NCBI GenBank assembly: GCA_018697195.1
Contig: CM031859.1
Location: 57,166,779-57,230,778 of the forward strand
DNA from: Certhia americana
Taxonomy: Eukaryota; Chordata; Aves; Passeriformes; Certhiidae
Direction of reading: 5' to 3'
DNA length: 64,000 nucleotides
Positions 24,157 to 37,700 of the stretch are shown in pieces. Position 1 is the first letter of the stretch; each line of letters starts with the position of its first letter. The position numbers and the translations under genes are program-made. The notes below the pieces were generated by a model. It was not told the origin of the DNA, made no database searches, and was given only the letters and a program-made list of their open reading frames with translations.

Positions 24157-27100
24157 TGTTCTTCTGTTTATGTTTCTTTCTCTCAGAGAGCTTTCAGCTG
24201 AAGTCTATAAGAAATGTGAAAAACCCAGCCCGTGATGCAAAACTAGTACATTTACTGAAGATGTAGTTGGATGGGTGTAAACTTTAGTTTCATGCTTATT
24301 TTGGTTGGATTTCAAGTTTCATATTATATTTGCAAATACCAGATGTCATCTACGCAAAACAGTAATTGATTCCATTAGATTATTTAGGATGCAGAAGCAG
24401 GAATATCTTAATTCTTGGCTATATTTAGAGACTGAGTAGACAGAAGGTTTATATTTGGTGCCTTGGTCCAAGGCATAAAAAAGAAATTTAGAATCTTTGA
24501 TTCAGCAAGTCACTCTGATGAGATGAACAATTTTTCTGAAGTGTGAAAGTTAGTACATAATTGTGAAGGACTAGAATGTTGTGAACTGATTCTGAATAGA
24601 CCTTCTAGAATAATAGTACAAATAGTACATACTGTCTCCGAGACCTCAGTTCGCCTTTTAGCTTTTTCACCATTTGCATTCTTCCTGAGACTCTCTAGCT
24701 CTGCAAGTGAAGTTGGGCCTTTTGTCCAACGGAACAGTTTTTCTCCTTGGTACACTACATATGATCTCTCAGACCATCATGTCACAGGTATCAATTTCTT
24801 CTGCTAGTTTTGTATCTGGTTCTTTGCCTCCATTTGGTGGCATGGTTTACTAACTGTGTTATGATTTCCATTTGTATTGATAGGAAACAGGAATATTATT
24901 CGAGCTTGCTTGACTGACTCATTCTCTTGGGGGTGGGCTGGTATTATGGCCCTTTGAGCAATCCCATAATCATATAGGACTTCATTTTGCAGAACATCTG
25001 CTGGCCCTACTCTGTAGCTGAGTAAAGGAACCCAAGGGTACAGCAACTGTTTATTATACCAGTCAGGAGACAGGTGGCTCTTATAAGCCACAGAGCAAGA
25101 CAGTCTGTGCAACCCTGTGTGTATCTTCAATCTTGCTGTGCTGGATGATTAAGAATACAAAAAAACCCTTAGAAATTTGGAGTGAGGTTTCCTATTAGTT
25201 CTGGAACTAGTGGCACAAGGATCTATTTCTGTGTTTAGATAGTGTAATTACCATTTATTCCACTGGGTTCCCAGGAGTAATTATTACAGAAATCCCCTTG
25301 TGCGCCGAGCACTGTCTTGGGAAAAATGTTCAAAAGAAATAACTGATGGAAGAATTATTTGGTTTATTACATTTATACCTGGGAAGCCCTAATGAATACA
25401 GACTACAGTCCCTTCAAATTCCACAGACTGCCTCTAGAAAATGAAAAGAAGGCAATTTCTGAATTGATGCACTTCCCTGACTCTCCACCCCCTGTAGGAT
25501 TTGTGCTAAGTTTTAGATAGGTTTTAAAGTGTTTTCCCCAGAGATTTCCAAGGTATTAGACATAGCAAAAATCATAGGCTGCATCATTTCAATAGTTTAA
25601 TTTTATGTTTCTCTTCTGATGAAGAGAATTTTTAATTTTTTTTTTCCTGTGGTTTAAAAAAGGCTGTCATTCAGTGCTGCAATTTTCTGAACTTTTGTCA
25701 CTGTCTCATCTGGCCCTCTTTACTTTTTTTGGAGACCCCCCGCACCTTGCACATGACCCCACTGTAATAATTTCTGTCCCTCTCTTAGCATTATGAAGGC
25801 AAGTGCTATGAAATCAGACAAAAATCTTGAAACTCCACAGGGGATTGAGAAGAGTTTCTCTTCTATCTTCTGGAAACATTATCTAACAGCTGTTTTGAAA
25901 GAGAGAGATCATATAAGTGTGAAGATAAACATGCGCCATTTTATACAGCAAGGAAATGGCATTTTGTCTTTTGTTGCAGGTAGGACACATAATGGCTAAG
26001 ATTTTGGGACAGAATAGGTGCACAATCAGCTAGAGCAATTGGTCCTTTTTCAAACTTTGCAATAGGCAAGAAAGATCACCTTGCACAAGAAAGGTGAAGT
26101 CAATGACTTAAGGATATAGAGGGTGATTTACTCTGCAGGCAAGAAACTTAGCTCTTAAAATATATCTTTTTTGTGATCTATCACATCAGTTCTCCCTCAT
26201 TGCTTTACTTCTTTTGACTTTGAAAATAAAGGGCCAAAACCTCAACTGTGTAGTTTCTATAAATTCATACCATAAACCAGTTCATTTCAGACCCAGATGC
26301 GACTCTATAAATCTCTTAACAGTACTCATCACTGTCTTTCCTGGCATTCACTTGATTCCAAACAAAGATTAAGTTTAGGGATTGTGAAAGCCTTTAAAAC
26401 CTAAGTATTAAGGTAGACAATATCCATTTAAGACCCCATCCAGGCTTCACTATAAGAACCAAAATGTGCACTGAGGAAAGAAAGCTTTGTATCCTGTGGA
26501 TTCAGGACTTCAAACTACCATTTTAGAATATATTCCATATATTTGGAAAATCTCAATGTTTATTAGAGTTACATTAATGCTTTCTTGAATTTTTTTTAAT
26601 GAGTTGTTTGGGGATGATTGGATGACCTTTACAAGATTTTGATTGGCTGCTTGGGTTTTAGTTTCCTAAAATAGACAGCAAGACAGTGAGAAAGATAACC
26701 CAAAAAAACCTTAGAGAATGCTGCAATGTGACACATCTAATGATCTGTAATGTGCTATTTGTTTAAATCCAGTGTGATATGCTATCTCTTTTAAATCCAT
26801 ATTTTTTTTTAAGAACAGACTCTAGAGTAACAGAACCATGCAACAGAGTCTGGATAAAGCTGCCAGTTAAGTATCACCGATACATTTGCTGCACTTGCAA
26901 TGCAAAGACAGCCCCTAATACATCGATTTTTTTGTTTGTGCTGTCTTCATTCATCTGGAGGAGTGTTTTAAAGGTACCACAAGCTAAATGAAGACAGACC
27001 ACATGATTTTACGAGATGTCTCTGAGCTACAAAGATTTCTATATACCCCTTGCAATGCTGAATGAGCAGCAAAATCAAGACAGCAGAACCATAGGCACCC

Positions 27101-28754
27101 TTTTGAATGCTGCTGACCACTTAACAGCCATTGTACAGCAATGGCATTCATAGTACTCACTCTGCACAAGAGAAACCTCGACATGGGTACACTCTCTTTT
27201 TGTTACTCAATCCTGAAAGTCATTCATTACTTCACAAATAAATATATAAAGTAATGGAGAAGAAGAAATCTGCCAGAAGTGCAATTGAGGTATCTTGAAT
27301 TTTTGACATCAGGTTTTGAATATCTGTTGGCTCAGAGAACAGGTTATTGCACCTACTGACTTTTGCTTTTGGAGAACTGAGGACATGAGTGTCTTCAGCA
27401 AAATATCTTGCTCTTCTATTAGTTACTGAAACTCAGCCAAAAAAAAAAAAAAATCAAGACACATGATCTACTACTGCTATACAGGCATCTTTCTCCTGTC
27501 AGGTCTTTTGACCTGGAGATCTAGGACTCTTTCTAAAGTCTTTCACAGCAAGCCCTGAGAAGGTCATAAAGTGGACATTCTATCCATTATAGGATAGGAT
27601 GAAAGAAAATAAAATCCAGTGGAAAACTAGCAGAAAGTGTTCAGACATTAAATGTTTTATTTAGGATAGTATACTCCTATGCAAATATTCATTTAAACTG
27701 AAACTGCAATTTGGCTGAACACTATGAAACCCTTGTCTTTTGTAATATTCTTTTTATGACTTTACCAGACACTTTCTGTACTCATAAAGGATGTCTGAGA
27801 TTTCTTTTTATTATATTATGGTGAACTGGGTATCCTGTAGAAGCCTTGCTTAAATCTTTGTACCATCAAGTAGATATGCATTTGTGCTTCTGAATCAGAC
27901 ATTACTGTTCAGTAACAAAACATTACACCTGATAGTAGTGCATTATTGAAAAGTTTGAGATGGCTGCATGTGGTTTTAGGAAGCTGCACTAAAATTATGA
28001 TTAAGAGCACTTTACAGTTTTCAGGAACATTTTATAAAAAGAAAAATGTAAAACTCATCAGGAAATCTTTTATTTATTTTTAAGTGTATTGTTTTTAATT
28101 TGTATGTGTTTGAATAAACATCTAATAATCCTTTTTACATGACATCTATATACCTGTTCAATATAAGCAGCATAGCTTCTGCTGACTTACGCACATGAGG
28201 CCAATACACTTTAGAAAGCTGAGAAGATAATTTCCTTACAGTGTCAAAATACAGACCTTGACATATTGTTGAAAAGAAATGTTTTGTCAAAGTCTCTGAC
28301 ATTCCTCATAAAGAGGACACTAAGAAGACACTTGAGAACCTAGAGAGCTTTATTTTATGCTTTAACATTGTAGTTTCTAAATAAGATTTCCTGTGTTCAA
28401 AGCATTTTCTCTGTATAAAAAGCCAGCTGTCATTTGGAGGTTATGTGAACTACAAAGTTTCTGCACAAATTTCAACAAATTTAAGAAAAAAGTCATAGGC
28501 ACAGCACAAGTATTTGTATCCAACATAGGCTAAACAGATTTGCAGGTGTGATCCAAGTGTCAAGCAAGCTTTATTGTTGGTGAACTACTTTTTCTGCAGG
28601 TAAGACCATTCTGGAAAATTTCATCTACAGAAATGGTAGATTTTAATCAAATAAATGCACATAAATTTTGCTTATATGTGCTACTAAGGGCTGAAAGACA
28701 TAGGAAAGTATTAGGAGAATTGTTTTAATGTGAGAAGAGTTTTCTGAAACCACA

Positions 28755-28785
28755 CTGGCCATGGTTCTATGGTTCTGAATTGACA
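28755..28785 (+). mobile_element. Questionable CR1 tail scrap
   Basis: GGCCATGGTTCTATGGTTCTGA resembles the plus-strand CR1 3' tail (repeats of ATTCTATG), but no recognisable CR1 body precedes it. Chance similarity is quite possible. Confidence 0.2.
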
Positions 28786-31700
28786 AAATCCACATTTTCA
28801 CTGTAAGATGAAACTTGCATCCTCTACTTCAAAGGCCCTTTATTTTTTCAATTTCCTTTTCAAAATGAAAGTCTCAAATTTGAACAGAAGGAGCTTCAAA
28901 AAGGGTTCCTGACTACAGACTTTTTGAAATAACTCGATATTTGCTAGTCATGCTGATTTTAGTTACACTGACTGACTTCTGAGATATCTCCTGAGTATTC
29001 TAGCCCTGCTTTCCTCAGCCACCCTCAAAAGTAAAAAAAAAAAAGTGATGGCTTGGAACAGTGGGAGAAGGTGATTGCAAGCACTACATTCAGATAGGCT
29101 GCTTCCAGCATGAAAGGCAGGGGCAGGGCTTGTCTAGGTGCCATGTTCTGCTCACATTACAGTTTCTATGAACTTCCTGACTATAAAATTTAAAAAAAAT
29201 TTGCCCTTGGCAGAGAGTGGCCAGGCTGGCTCATAGCCACCTGTAATGAATCTCCACTTCTCTCCCACAAGCTGTGCTACTTCTGTTAAACTCATAGCAA
29301 GCTCCTGGTACTTGTGCTTTTATAGACAATGCTGATGCTTGTTGGCCTGAGAAAGTGGGAGGAGACCAGTTCTACTCTGTGCAAGTGACATGCTCTTTTC
29401 CACCATGCTGGCACATGCCATTAGGACCAGCTATTGTTACCATTCTGGGGTTTTCTATCTGAAATCCTGTATTTCTACTGTCTAAATCTTTCACTGTACT
29501 TTCTTGTTCTGTGTTTAATTCTGTTTAGTTTACCTGCATGTTTCATATAACAACACTCATCTTTCCATCTGCTGATACTAAGCATCACATCCTTCATGGT
29601 CTATCACATGTCAGGGTTTCCCAGTTATGAAAAGAATGTGGCCCTTTTCTTTAGTAGCAGAAGAGTTCATGGATGTATGGATGTGCTGGAGTGCTGTGGA
29701 CATACTTCCTCAAGGCTTTGCTATATACTCTGACTGATGCTCTCCCTTTCCCAGACTCCATGTCCCTTACAGCTAGTTTTGAGACATGGCTGGGGCTTCA
29801 CCAGTGCAGAGAGAGCTAGGAGATTGATCACAGCCACCAGTCACTGGGACAAGCTATCAAGGGCTCCTTTCTCTCTTTCAGCTATTCTGCAAGTTACCAG
29901 GAAAAACTGGCATGAAATAAAAAGGGCAGCTGGCTAGAGTAGAAAAAACAGAAGACAATGAAAAAATAAGGATGGAAGAAAAAACCCCATGAATTTATCT
30001 GACTAAATCTTGGGTTAGAACCATTTTGGAGCAAGAAATTAGAGTGGATGTCTGAGACAGTACAAACTATATGGCTTGAAAAGCCAAACTTTTAATGGGA
30101 GGTTTTTTAATATATAGAAGAACAGGCATATAGATTTCAGCTACTGTGTGTCTTTAACTATGTTTATATGTTAACAAAGTGAACATTTCAGCAACAACAT
30201 TTATGTGGTTCAATATATAAAAATTCTACCTAGATCTCATGGAAAAGACAAACCATGCCCCAAGCCTAACACATCTCTGTGTGGTGGAAGCCACTGCTCT
30301 AAGCCCTGAAGCTCTTTGCATCTAAGGTTCTCTGATAGCAGGAAAAAAAAAAAAAAAAGCCACCACAGAGTTTTTAAAACTTATGACACTGTGCTCTTCA
30401 AGCTTTGATTTGTACTCACCTGCAACAACCCAGGGCAGTGGTACAGCATGCACTCAGCCAAAAGCAGAGTGACAGGCTTTCATGGGACCATCTGCCACCT
30501 CCTGATTTGTACTAGTGTGCTAGCTCAGTTCCTTTACCATGGCCTCCTTCTATCTTCTGAGGTCATGTTCTTTACCTAGGTAAGGTGCTGCCAGCTCTGC
30601 TGTGAAACTGAAAACCTGCAGAGCACTGTAGCAGGCAGATGCGTGTCTAATGCTGCTGCAGCAAGACTCACAACTCACTAGGCAGCAGATAATAAACAGA
30701 AAATAAAAAAAATATTTGTGGAGAAAAAAAAAAATAAATCAGACTTCCAGGTTAAATCCCGTGCCATTTATAAGAGCATTTGTGAGCTTACTGTGTTTCA
30801 GTGAGAGAAAGCAAGTTTCCTTTCTCTTGTCCTCGTTTCATCCCTTCTCTTGCTGGAAGGATTCCTGCAGCCTCCTTTGTGTACTTCATCACTTGAGCAT
30901 CTGCCTCAGCTGCCTGAATCCTCACTAGTGTCTTGTTTGTTAGCTTGCCTGAAAGAATGGGGTTCTTCAGAGCTACTCACTGGTGAACACCTATAGGACA
31001 GGCTCCCTCCCCTAAACATAGAGGTATGGTGCAAATGTGAAGTAAAAAGATATGAAGTCTAAATTATACACAAAATACCTAACAGTCTAAGTGGTATCTG
31101 AGTTCACAGAAATTACCAAAGTACCACATTGAGGCAGAGAGCTTAAGATGTTCTGAAACTACTGTGGAAAAATATTTAGCATGTTATGTGTTGGAGGGGA
31201 TGTATGAAGGTTCAGAGAAAGAAAACAAAACTGATTATTTCTTCTCTCTTTCCTCTTCCCATGGTAATTTTTAATGTGTCAGTTTGGAAATACAAAATGC
31301 CAACCGTCCTAGTAAACAAATTTATTATAGCAAGTTGTGCATGTATTTTCATATTTACCAACAGTAAAGAAAAATTATGTTTTCGCAGAATCTGACAGTT
31401 ATTACTATATGGAAAACTTAATATTAAAAAACAATATAGGAGTTTTCATTCCTTTTTTCCCCCATTTTTTACCCAACCAAACATGTGAGTTATTTTTTCT
31501 ATAATTTCTACAAATGCTAAATAAAAATTTTGATAGAAAAAAAATCCATAATTTTTCCTTCTCAGAAAGGATATTTTACTTTGGAGGACAAACAACAATA
31601 GTAAGTGATATTCCAGAATTTAATTTGTTCCCCCTTTCCTTTCTATGATGTTTACTTGAAGAAATATGTGCCTAGGGAAGACTGTGGTGCTACTGTGTTT

Positions 31701-34700
31701 TTTCAAAACTTAGGAAGTGAAAAAGAATTGCAAATTATTTGATGACCAGAAAAGAGCAAAATACATCCAAACACAGAAAACCTTTTGGATACCACTTATA
31801 AGTGAATTACAAAAAAGTCTTACATAAAAGGTCTACTTTTAATACTTTATTTTTATAAAGTTTAAAGGATGGAACTTGAAACTACTCTCCCATAATATGA
31901 AGTTCATGATTTTTCATAATCTTTTTATTATAACAATGAAAAAAAAAATCTGCTAGACCGCAAGGGACTGAAAACACGATGTGAAAACTTAAAACCTTTG
32001 AAATTTCTGGAAACATGTAAATTTTGTATGGAAGTTTCACTTCTGTAGTCATATCCATACATTTATAGGCTCTCTGCTCTTATGCTGAGCATTAGCACAA
32101 ATCACTTCCTATGTTACTGCACAGCAAGGCATTAAAGTAGCCCTTCCACCAGAGTATGCAATGAGATAAAGTGAATTGTCTTAACTTAAAAAGATAGGGT
32201 TCTGAAAATCAGCAGATGAGACCTCCTGAAACACTGCTGCCACTTGACTGAGTGGAGCTTGATGTGAATGTCTGGTCTAGCATCCCTCCTCCCATAAGAG
32301 CTCTGCCCACTGGCCGTACTGTCCTGGTTTACTGTTACACAGATGACAGATTCCACAAGGGAAGTTCAGAGGCATCCTTTCATCCAATATTTCACAATGT
32401 AAAGAAAAAAAACCCCAAAAAACAGAGTTTTGCAGAAAGAGAAATATATTGTCTAGACAGTAAAATATACTTAGGAGGGGGATTTTGCTGAATTTTAGAA
32501 AAATTATGTCTACAATGGTGAGAGGACAACATAATGTTTTAATCTAAAAGAACTGTGCAAGAAGAGCTCTGGGAAGCCTGTTGATTGTATGTTTAAGCAC
32601 AGCTTTAAGTGGATTAAAAAGAACTATGGGCATGGAAGATCTGGCCTGTCCAGTTATCTGCAACTCCACCTTCCCCACTATTTTCCCCTCTCCCAGAGAC
32701 TCATCTGTGATTCTTTCCTCAAAAGCTTTAGTAGGACCTCTCTCCTTTACTTGGCTTTTCAATTTTTTCCAGGCACTTGTCTTAATCTTCTGTCTTTGAG
32801 AATGTCTTTGAAACTATGACCTGTCATTTGGTTGAAATTGAATGACATACAAGAAATTAGTGGATAGAGAAAGGCAGACATAGCAAGGATAGTCTGTTGG
32901 GGAACCAACATGAAAATTCAGAGATTAGATGAATGGTGAAGAGCTTTGAGTTCTGGATAGCCCATCACAAAATAATATGTTTTTGTTTTTTCCAGTCACA
33001 ACCCTGATCCAGGAGCTACCTTCAGTCATTGAGGCAAAGAAGGAAGGCTGCTGCTGGAAAAGGGTGTGGAAGAACAGTGCTCACTTTCTAGCCCAGTTAC
33101 ACTGAGTTTAGCAGAGCCAGACCACTCACTGATCCTATTTCGCTGTGTTGGGAGTATTTAGGCTGGATTAAGTCCTGTCAATTGTGCAGTTTCATCATGT
33201 GCTTTGGGGAGGAGAAACAAGATATGCAATGAAACTAGAAAATATAGTTGAAGTTAACAAGCTTTGCAGCAGGCTAAGGAGGAAGCTTAATATTAGAAAC
33301 TACCTAAGTCTCTTTTTAAAAAAAGTGAAAATTAGAAAAATTGTTTCTTTATACATTTTTTTAGTCACATAGGACATAAAAATTTAAAGTTTTCCATCTG
33401 AAGGGCCTTATCTAGCTCTCATTTCAGGTCAAAATTCTTATTGTTCTGTATAATTTGCTTCAGCTGATTCTTTTGAGTCAAAAGGTAGAGTATGTTCTAT
33501 ATTTATATGCAATATGGAATCAGTTTCTTTAAAATCTCTACCATAGCAATTTCTAGTATATTTTCTTCTAAATCCCTTTACAATAAAAGAATAATGAAGC
33601 TTTTGTTGAGTGAGCAAACTGGAAATTAGGGCACTGTAGAAAGCAGAGCTTGTTATGGACCAGGACTTATCTTTCATCTTATGAAAAATACAGCATGTTC
33701 TGTAAGATAGGACTTTCAAAAACACCCATATTATTGTAGTACTTTCTGTACTGAATCAGCTCTTAAAAAATTCTCTAATTTGAAGCAAAGTAAAGATGAG
33801 GCTCTTACTCCAAAGAAGGTGACATTTCTGAAGATACTCTAAAACCCTCAGGTATAAAATATTTTAGAAAAAAAATGTAAAAAATACATAAATCACAGAA
33901 AATTGCATGAAATTTATTTTATTAACTGCAAATGTATCTGTGTTTTAAGTATTAGACATAAGGTTATCTCATAGTATTGTTTTCTAAGGTTTCATGATGC
34001 GGAGCAGAGATTCCTCTGGCATTGTAGTTTTTCATGAAGCAAAAAACACTGCATTTGCTACAGCTAAATAAATTCTTATCCTTTGAGACAAAAGACAAAC
34101 ATTTAACACAACTGTGCTGCCTCGGAGTTCTACTTTATGTCTTTCCTTGTTATCTGAATGGTGTGCAACTAAGTGCAATGACAAGTAAGAACAGAGGCTT
34201 CAGAGAGGGACATTAAACACAGTATTTCTCAATAAAGAGACCAATGTTTTGTTTCAAGAGCTCTCAAACAAAATTGTTCTTCCCTGTTATATTTTATATT
34301 TGACTCATGCCTCTTGCAAAGTTTTAATATATTCAGTGAATGCACAACTGAAACAGCAAAATTTTTTTTGCTCAGGATTTCTTCCCAGCACACTTGACAC
34401 AGGTCAGAATGCCTAATGCCACTCTGCCAATCCTTGCTAGTTCTAATACACATCTCTTGGAGTGGCTTCACTCCACATTACAGATAAGGAGAACAAAAAA
34501 ATCCCAGTGGAACTACTTGGTTATGCTTGGAGACAACTGATGGAGAAGGATTGCCCTGTGCTGTAGAGAGGAGCTCACAGATGTGGAACAAACGAGGCTG
34601 GTATGACAGGTACATGTGACACCCACAGAGCATGTGGGGGCAGGGGACTCTGGGCTGCCATTCCACTGGAGGCCACCTGAAGCCTCTCCTGAGGAGAGAA

Positions 34701-37700
34701 CAGCTCACAGACAAAAAAGAAAAGATATAACAGAAATAAGCCCTAACAGGAATACTTCCCCCAGCAGTACTGCAGGTTTTAGTTACCTCTTCTGTTTGTT
34801 ATCTAGCTGTCATCTTGTGGGGAAAAATCACCTGGATAATTCTGCTTCTGGTTCCTTGTTACTTACCTACTGCTTTTCTCTCCGAAATTCTGTCAGTACT
34901 AATTGTGCATCAGCGTTCAATGTTGGGTAACTGAGCACTCCATATATCTGCAGTTAGTAATCAGTTCATCTTTTATTTCAGGGCTGCCTGGGACTGTAAT
35001 GAAGCATTTTTCTGCTCATCACATTTCCTAAAATTTGCAGAGTCATCCTAAGGGCAAAAATCAACACAGTGCCTTTGGTTTTTCCACACTGGCCAGGCAT
35101 ACTTACGTTGTTTGTGGGGTGCTGTCCATGGTGGACTTTGACATTGTGGAAAATGAGGACATAAATAAAATGCATTTGGAAGTAGACCCAAAGTATGATG
35201 GCATTCACAAGTCAAAGACCTGTTTATCATTCAGAACTTCAGGCAGAAGCCCTTCCTTTGCCTATTAAACATATTGATTAGAGTCAATTACGGATCTTTC
35301 AGTAAGCCACAGGATTTGAATCAAATTGTAGTCCTAATGGGGTTTTGTATTTAAATTCACCTTCCCCAAATTACCTTTGCAATCTAGACCCATCCTTAAC
35401 TCAATTTTTTACTCACCTGTAATATCTTGTTATAAAATTTGTTGTTTCTCGGGCTCATTTTTGTGTATTGCTCCTAGTTTGAGCATACCAGAGATCTTTA
35501 GCCACCACTACTTGAGTTGTTAAAAATAACAAAACACAATGGATTCTTTGGTACCATCTACTTTTGGAAACATAATGCTCCTGCCCACTGTCCTTTTCAA
35601 ACAGTACTGACTCCTGTCAAAATAAAAGAATGTTTAAAACTTCTCTATTAGCCTTTCCCATTTCCAGATTTCCAGCTCTCAGTGGAGGATGACCTGCTCC
35701 TTTCTTCCCCAAGCCTGGGGTGACAGTTTCCATTACAGTTTTATCATCTCTGTATTGGTGCCTGGCTGAGGTCAACGTGCCTTTTGAGGTCCCTCCATGT
35801 CCTCACTCCTCCAAATCCAACATGCAGCTCCATCCCTGCTTCTTGCCCACTGAATGATGCTGTTCCATAGAGTGAACTGCAGGAATAAGGTCCCCCAAAA
35901 TGGGCTGAGACAACTCCACAAGAAATTTTTACCACAGGAGGCAGGAACCTGACAACTCTTTTTTTTCCTATTTTTATGTAAATACGTTTGCTACCCTTCC
36001 CTCCCATGTCAAGACAGTGCTTTCAATCACAAGGAGGAAGTGGTAAAAGGCATGTTGCACGCAGTTCTTTTAAAGTTGATTAATTACTACAGATAATCTG
36101 AATCTAGCTAATGAAAATTATGAGAATCTGGAAGTTGCGTAGTTCATTAGTAACATATGCTCTAAGAGGAAGGCTAATTCAGCTGTACCAAAAAATAGCT
36201 TATGAAAAATTATTCAGATGATGTTGCTGGACACTCTTGCTCAGGTTCTTGTGAACTCACCAGGTATCTTATTTGTGATTTGTGTATCCATAAATAAAAC
36301 TACAAAATGAACTGCTCTATCCTGAAACACTTGTGAATTACTCAAGAATATTCACAATTATAACTGCACATTTTTTCCAGAAAATAAGACTCAAATTAAA
36401 TGTTGCTGCTCATAGCAGATATTAGGCAAACTTTTTGGGAGATATTTGAGTTATATAGTTCAAAAAACACAAAGATTGTGCAGAAGCCAGCAGCTGTGTC
36501 TTGCTGCAAATTACTGAACAACATGTAATGTTATTCTGCCAAGGACAAATCAAAGTTTCCCTGTGACTGCGGGAAAACAGAATTTTTGCAATACTGAAGG
36601 TTTCCAGAGGTGTAGTAGTGGTGGAAAGATTTTGCTAGTTATGTTCTAAGTTTCTGGTTGGGGGAATTCTTCCCATTCCCTGCCTCCTCCCAGATTTGTT
36701 CAGTTCAAATTTAGACTGTTTCTGCCACTGATGCCATGATTCATCAATTTCCCAAATGCTGGGAGCATTTGCTAGATTTGTCTTCTCTGATGCGCTGCTT
36801 TTCCCTCACTCATAAACCCCACAATGTATCACTGAAGTCCCACTAGTGGAAGTGCCTCATAGGAAACAGCAGGTAGAGAAGATCTTGGTGCAATGGAAAA
36901 GTGCTATTCTGCAAGTAATGCCTGAAATACTTTGGCTGGAATTGTTATAATTAAAGGTCAGAAGAATTGCAGAGTTATTTCAAACATCTGAAATGAACAC
37001 AAATATTTAAGTAAAGCAGATTACCATTGGATTAAGATTCTAATTTTTGTGCAAGTTAATTTATGTTATAGAGCCAGAAAAGATGCTCAAAGTCCATTGT
37101 CACTTCTATCAGCTTTGTTCTAATTCTTTTCAAATTCAAATTAATACAGAAGAATAATTTTGCTGGAGTGGGTCCTTTCTTATTTTCATCACTTATTATT
37201 TTAATTGCCTGTATTGAAATTATTTTTTGTATTAATGAATTGACATTTTAGTGACAAAAGGCCAAATTTTAATCTTGTTTAGTGGCAAATGTAACTACTC
37301 CGTTGAGTCTATTGTAGGTGCTCTTCCCTGGAAGAGGTGTGGTTAGCCCGGGGGTTCTTGCACTAATCAGGAATGCCAGCCACTTCGGCACATCCAATGA
37401 TTCCATCTCTGTCTCCATCTACTTCTCATTCAGCAGTTCAAGACTGCAGACTTTGTTTCATTACCTACTGAGGCTGAGAAAGTGATCTGTTATATGCTTG
37501 GTACATCCAGAGCTTTAATGTCAGCAGGACCTATGCAAATGAGACTTCTTTTGCTGTTATGGTTGAAAAAACAACCTCTGCCATTACACTAAACCCCTCA
37601 GTACCTTTTTTGCTTTGTTGTTGCCGAAAATTCACACTGAAGGGTAGCTGCTGTATTGAACCAGGTATCCAGGTATCTCTGTCATTTTTTCAGTTCTCCT

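Noticed and set aside
34798..34810. GTTATCTAGCTGT, identical to 13 bases inside miR-9-5p
   Set aside because: The seed region of miR-9 is absent. Only a 9-bp wobble-containing stem with GGATAAT near 34,834 is possible, and the outer bases do not pair.
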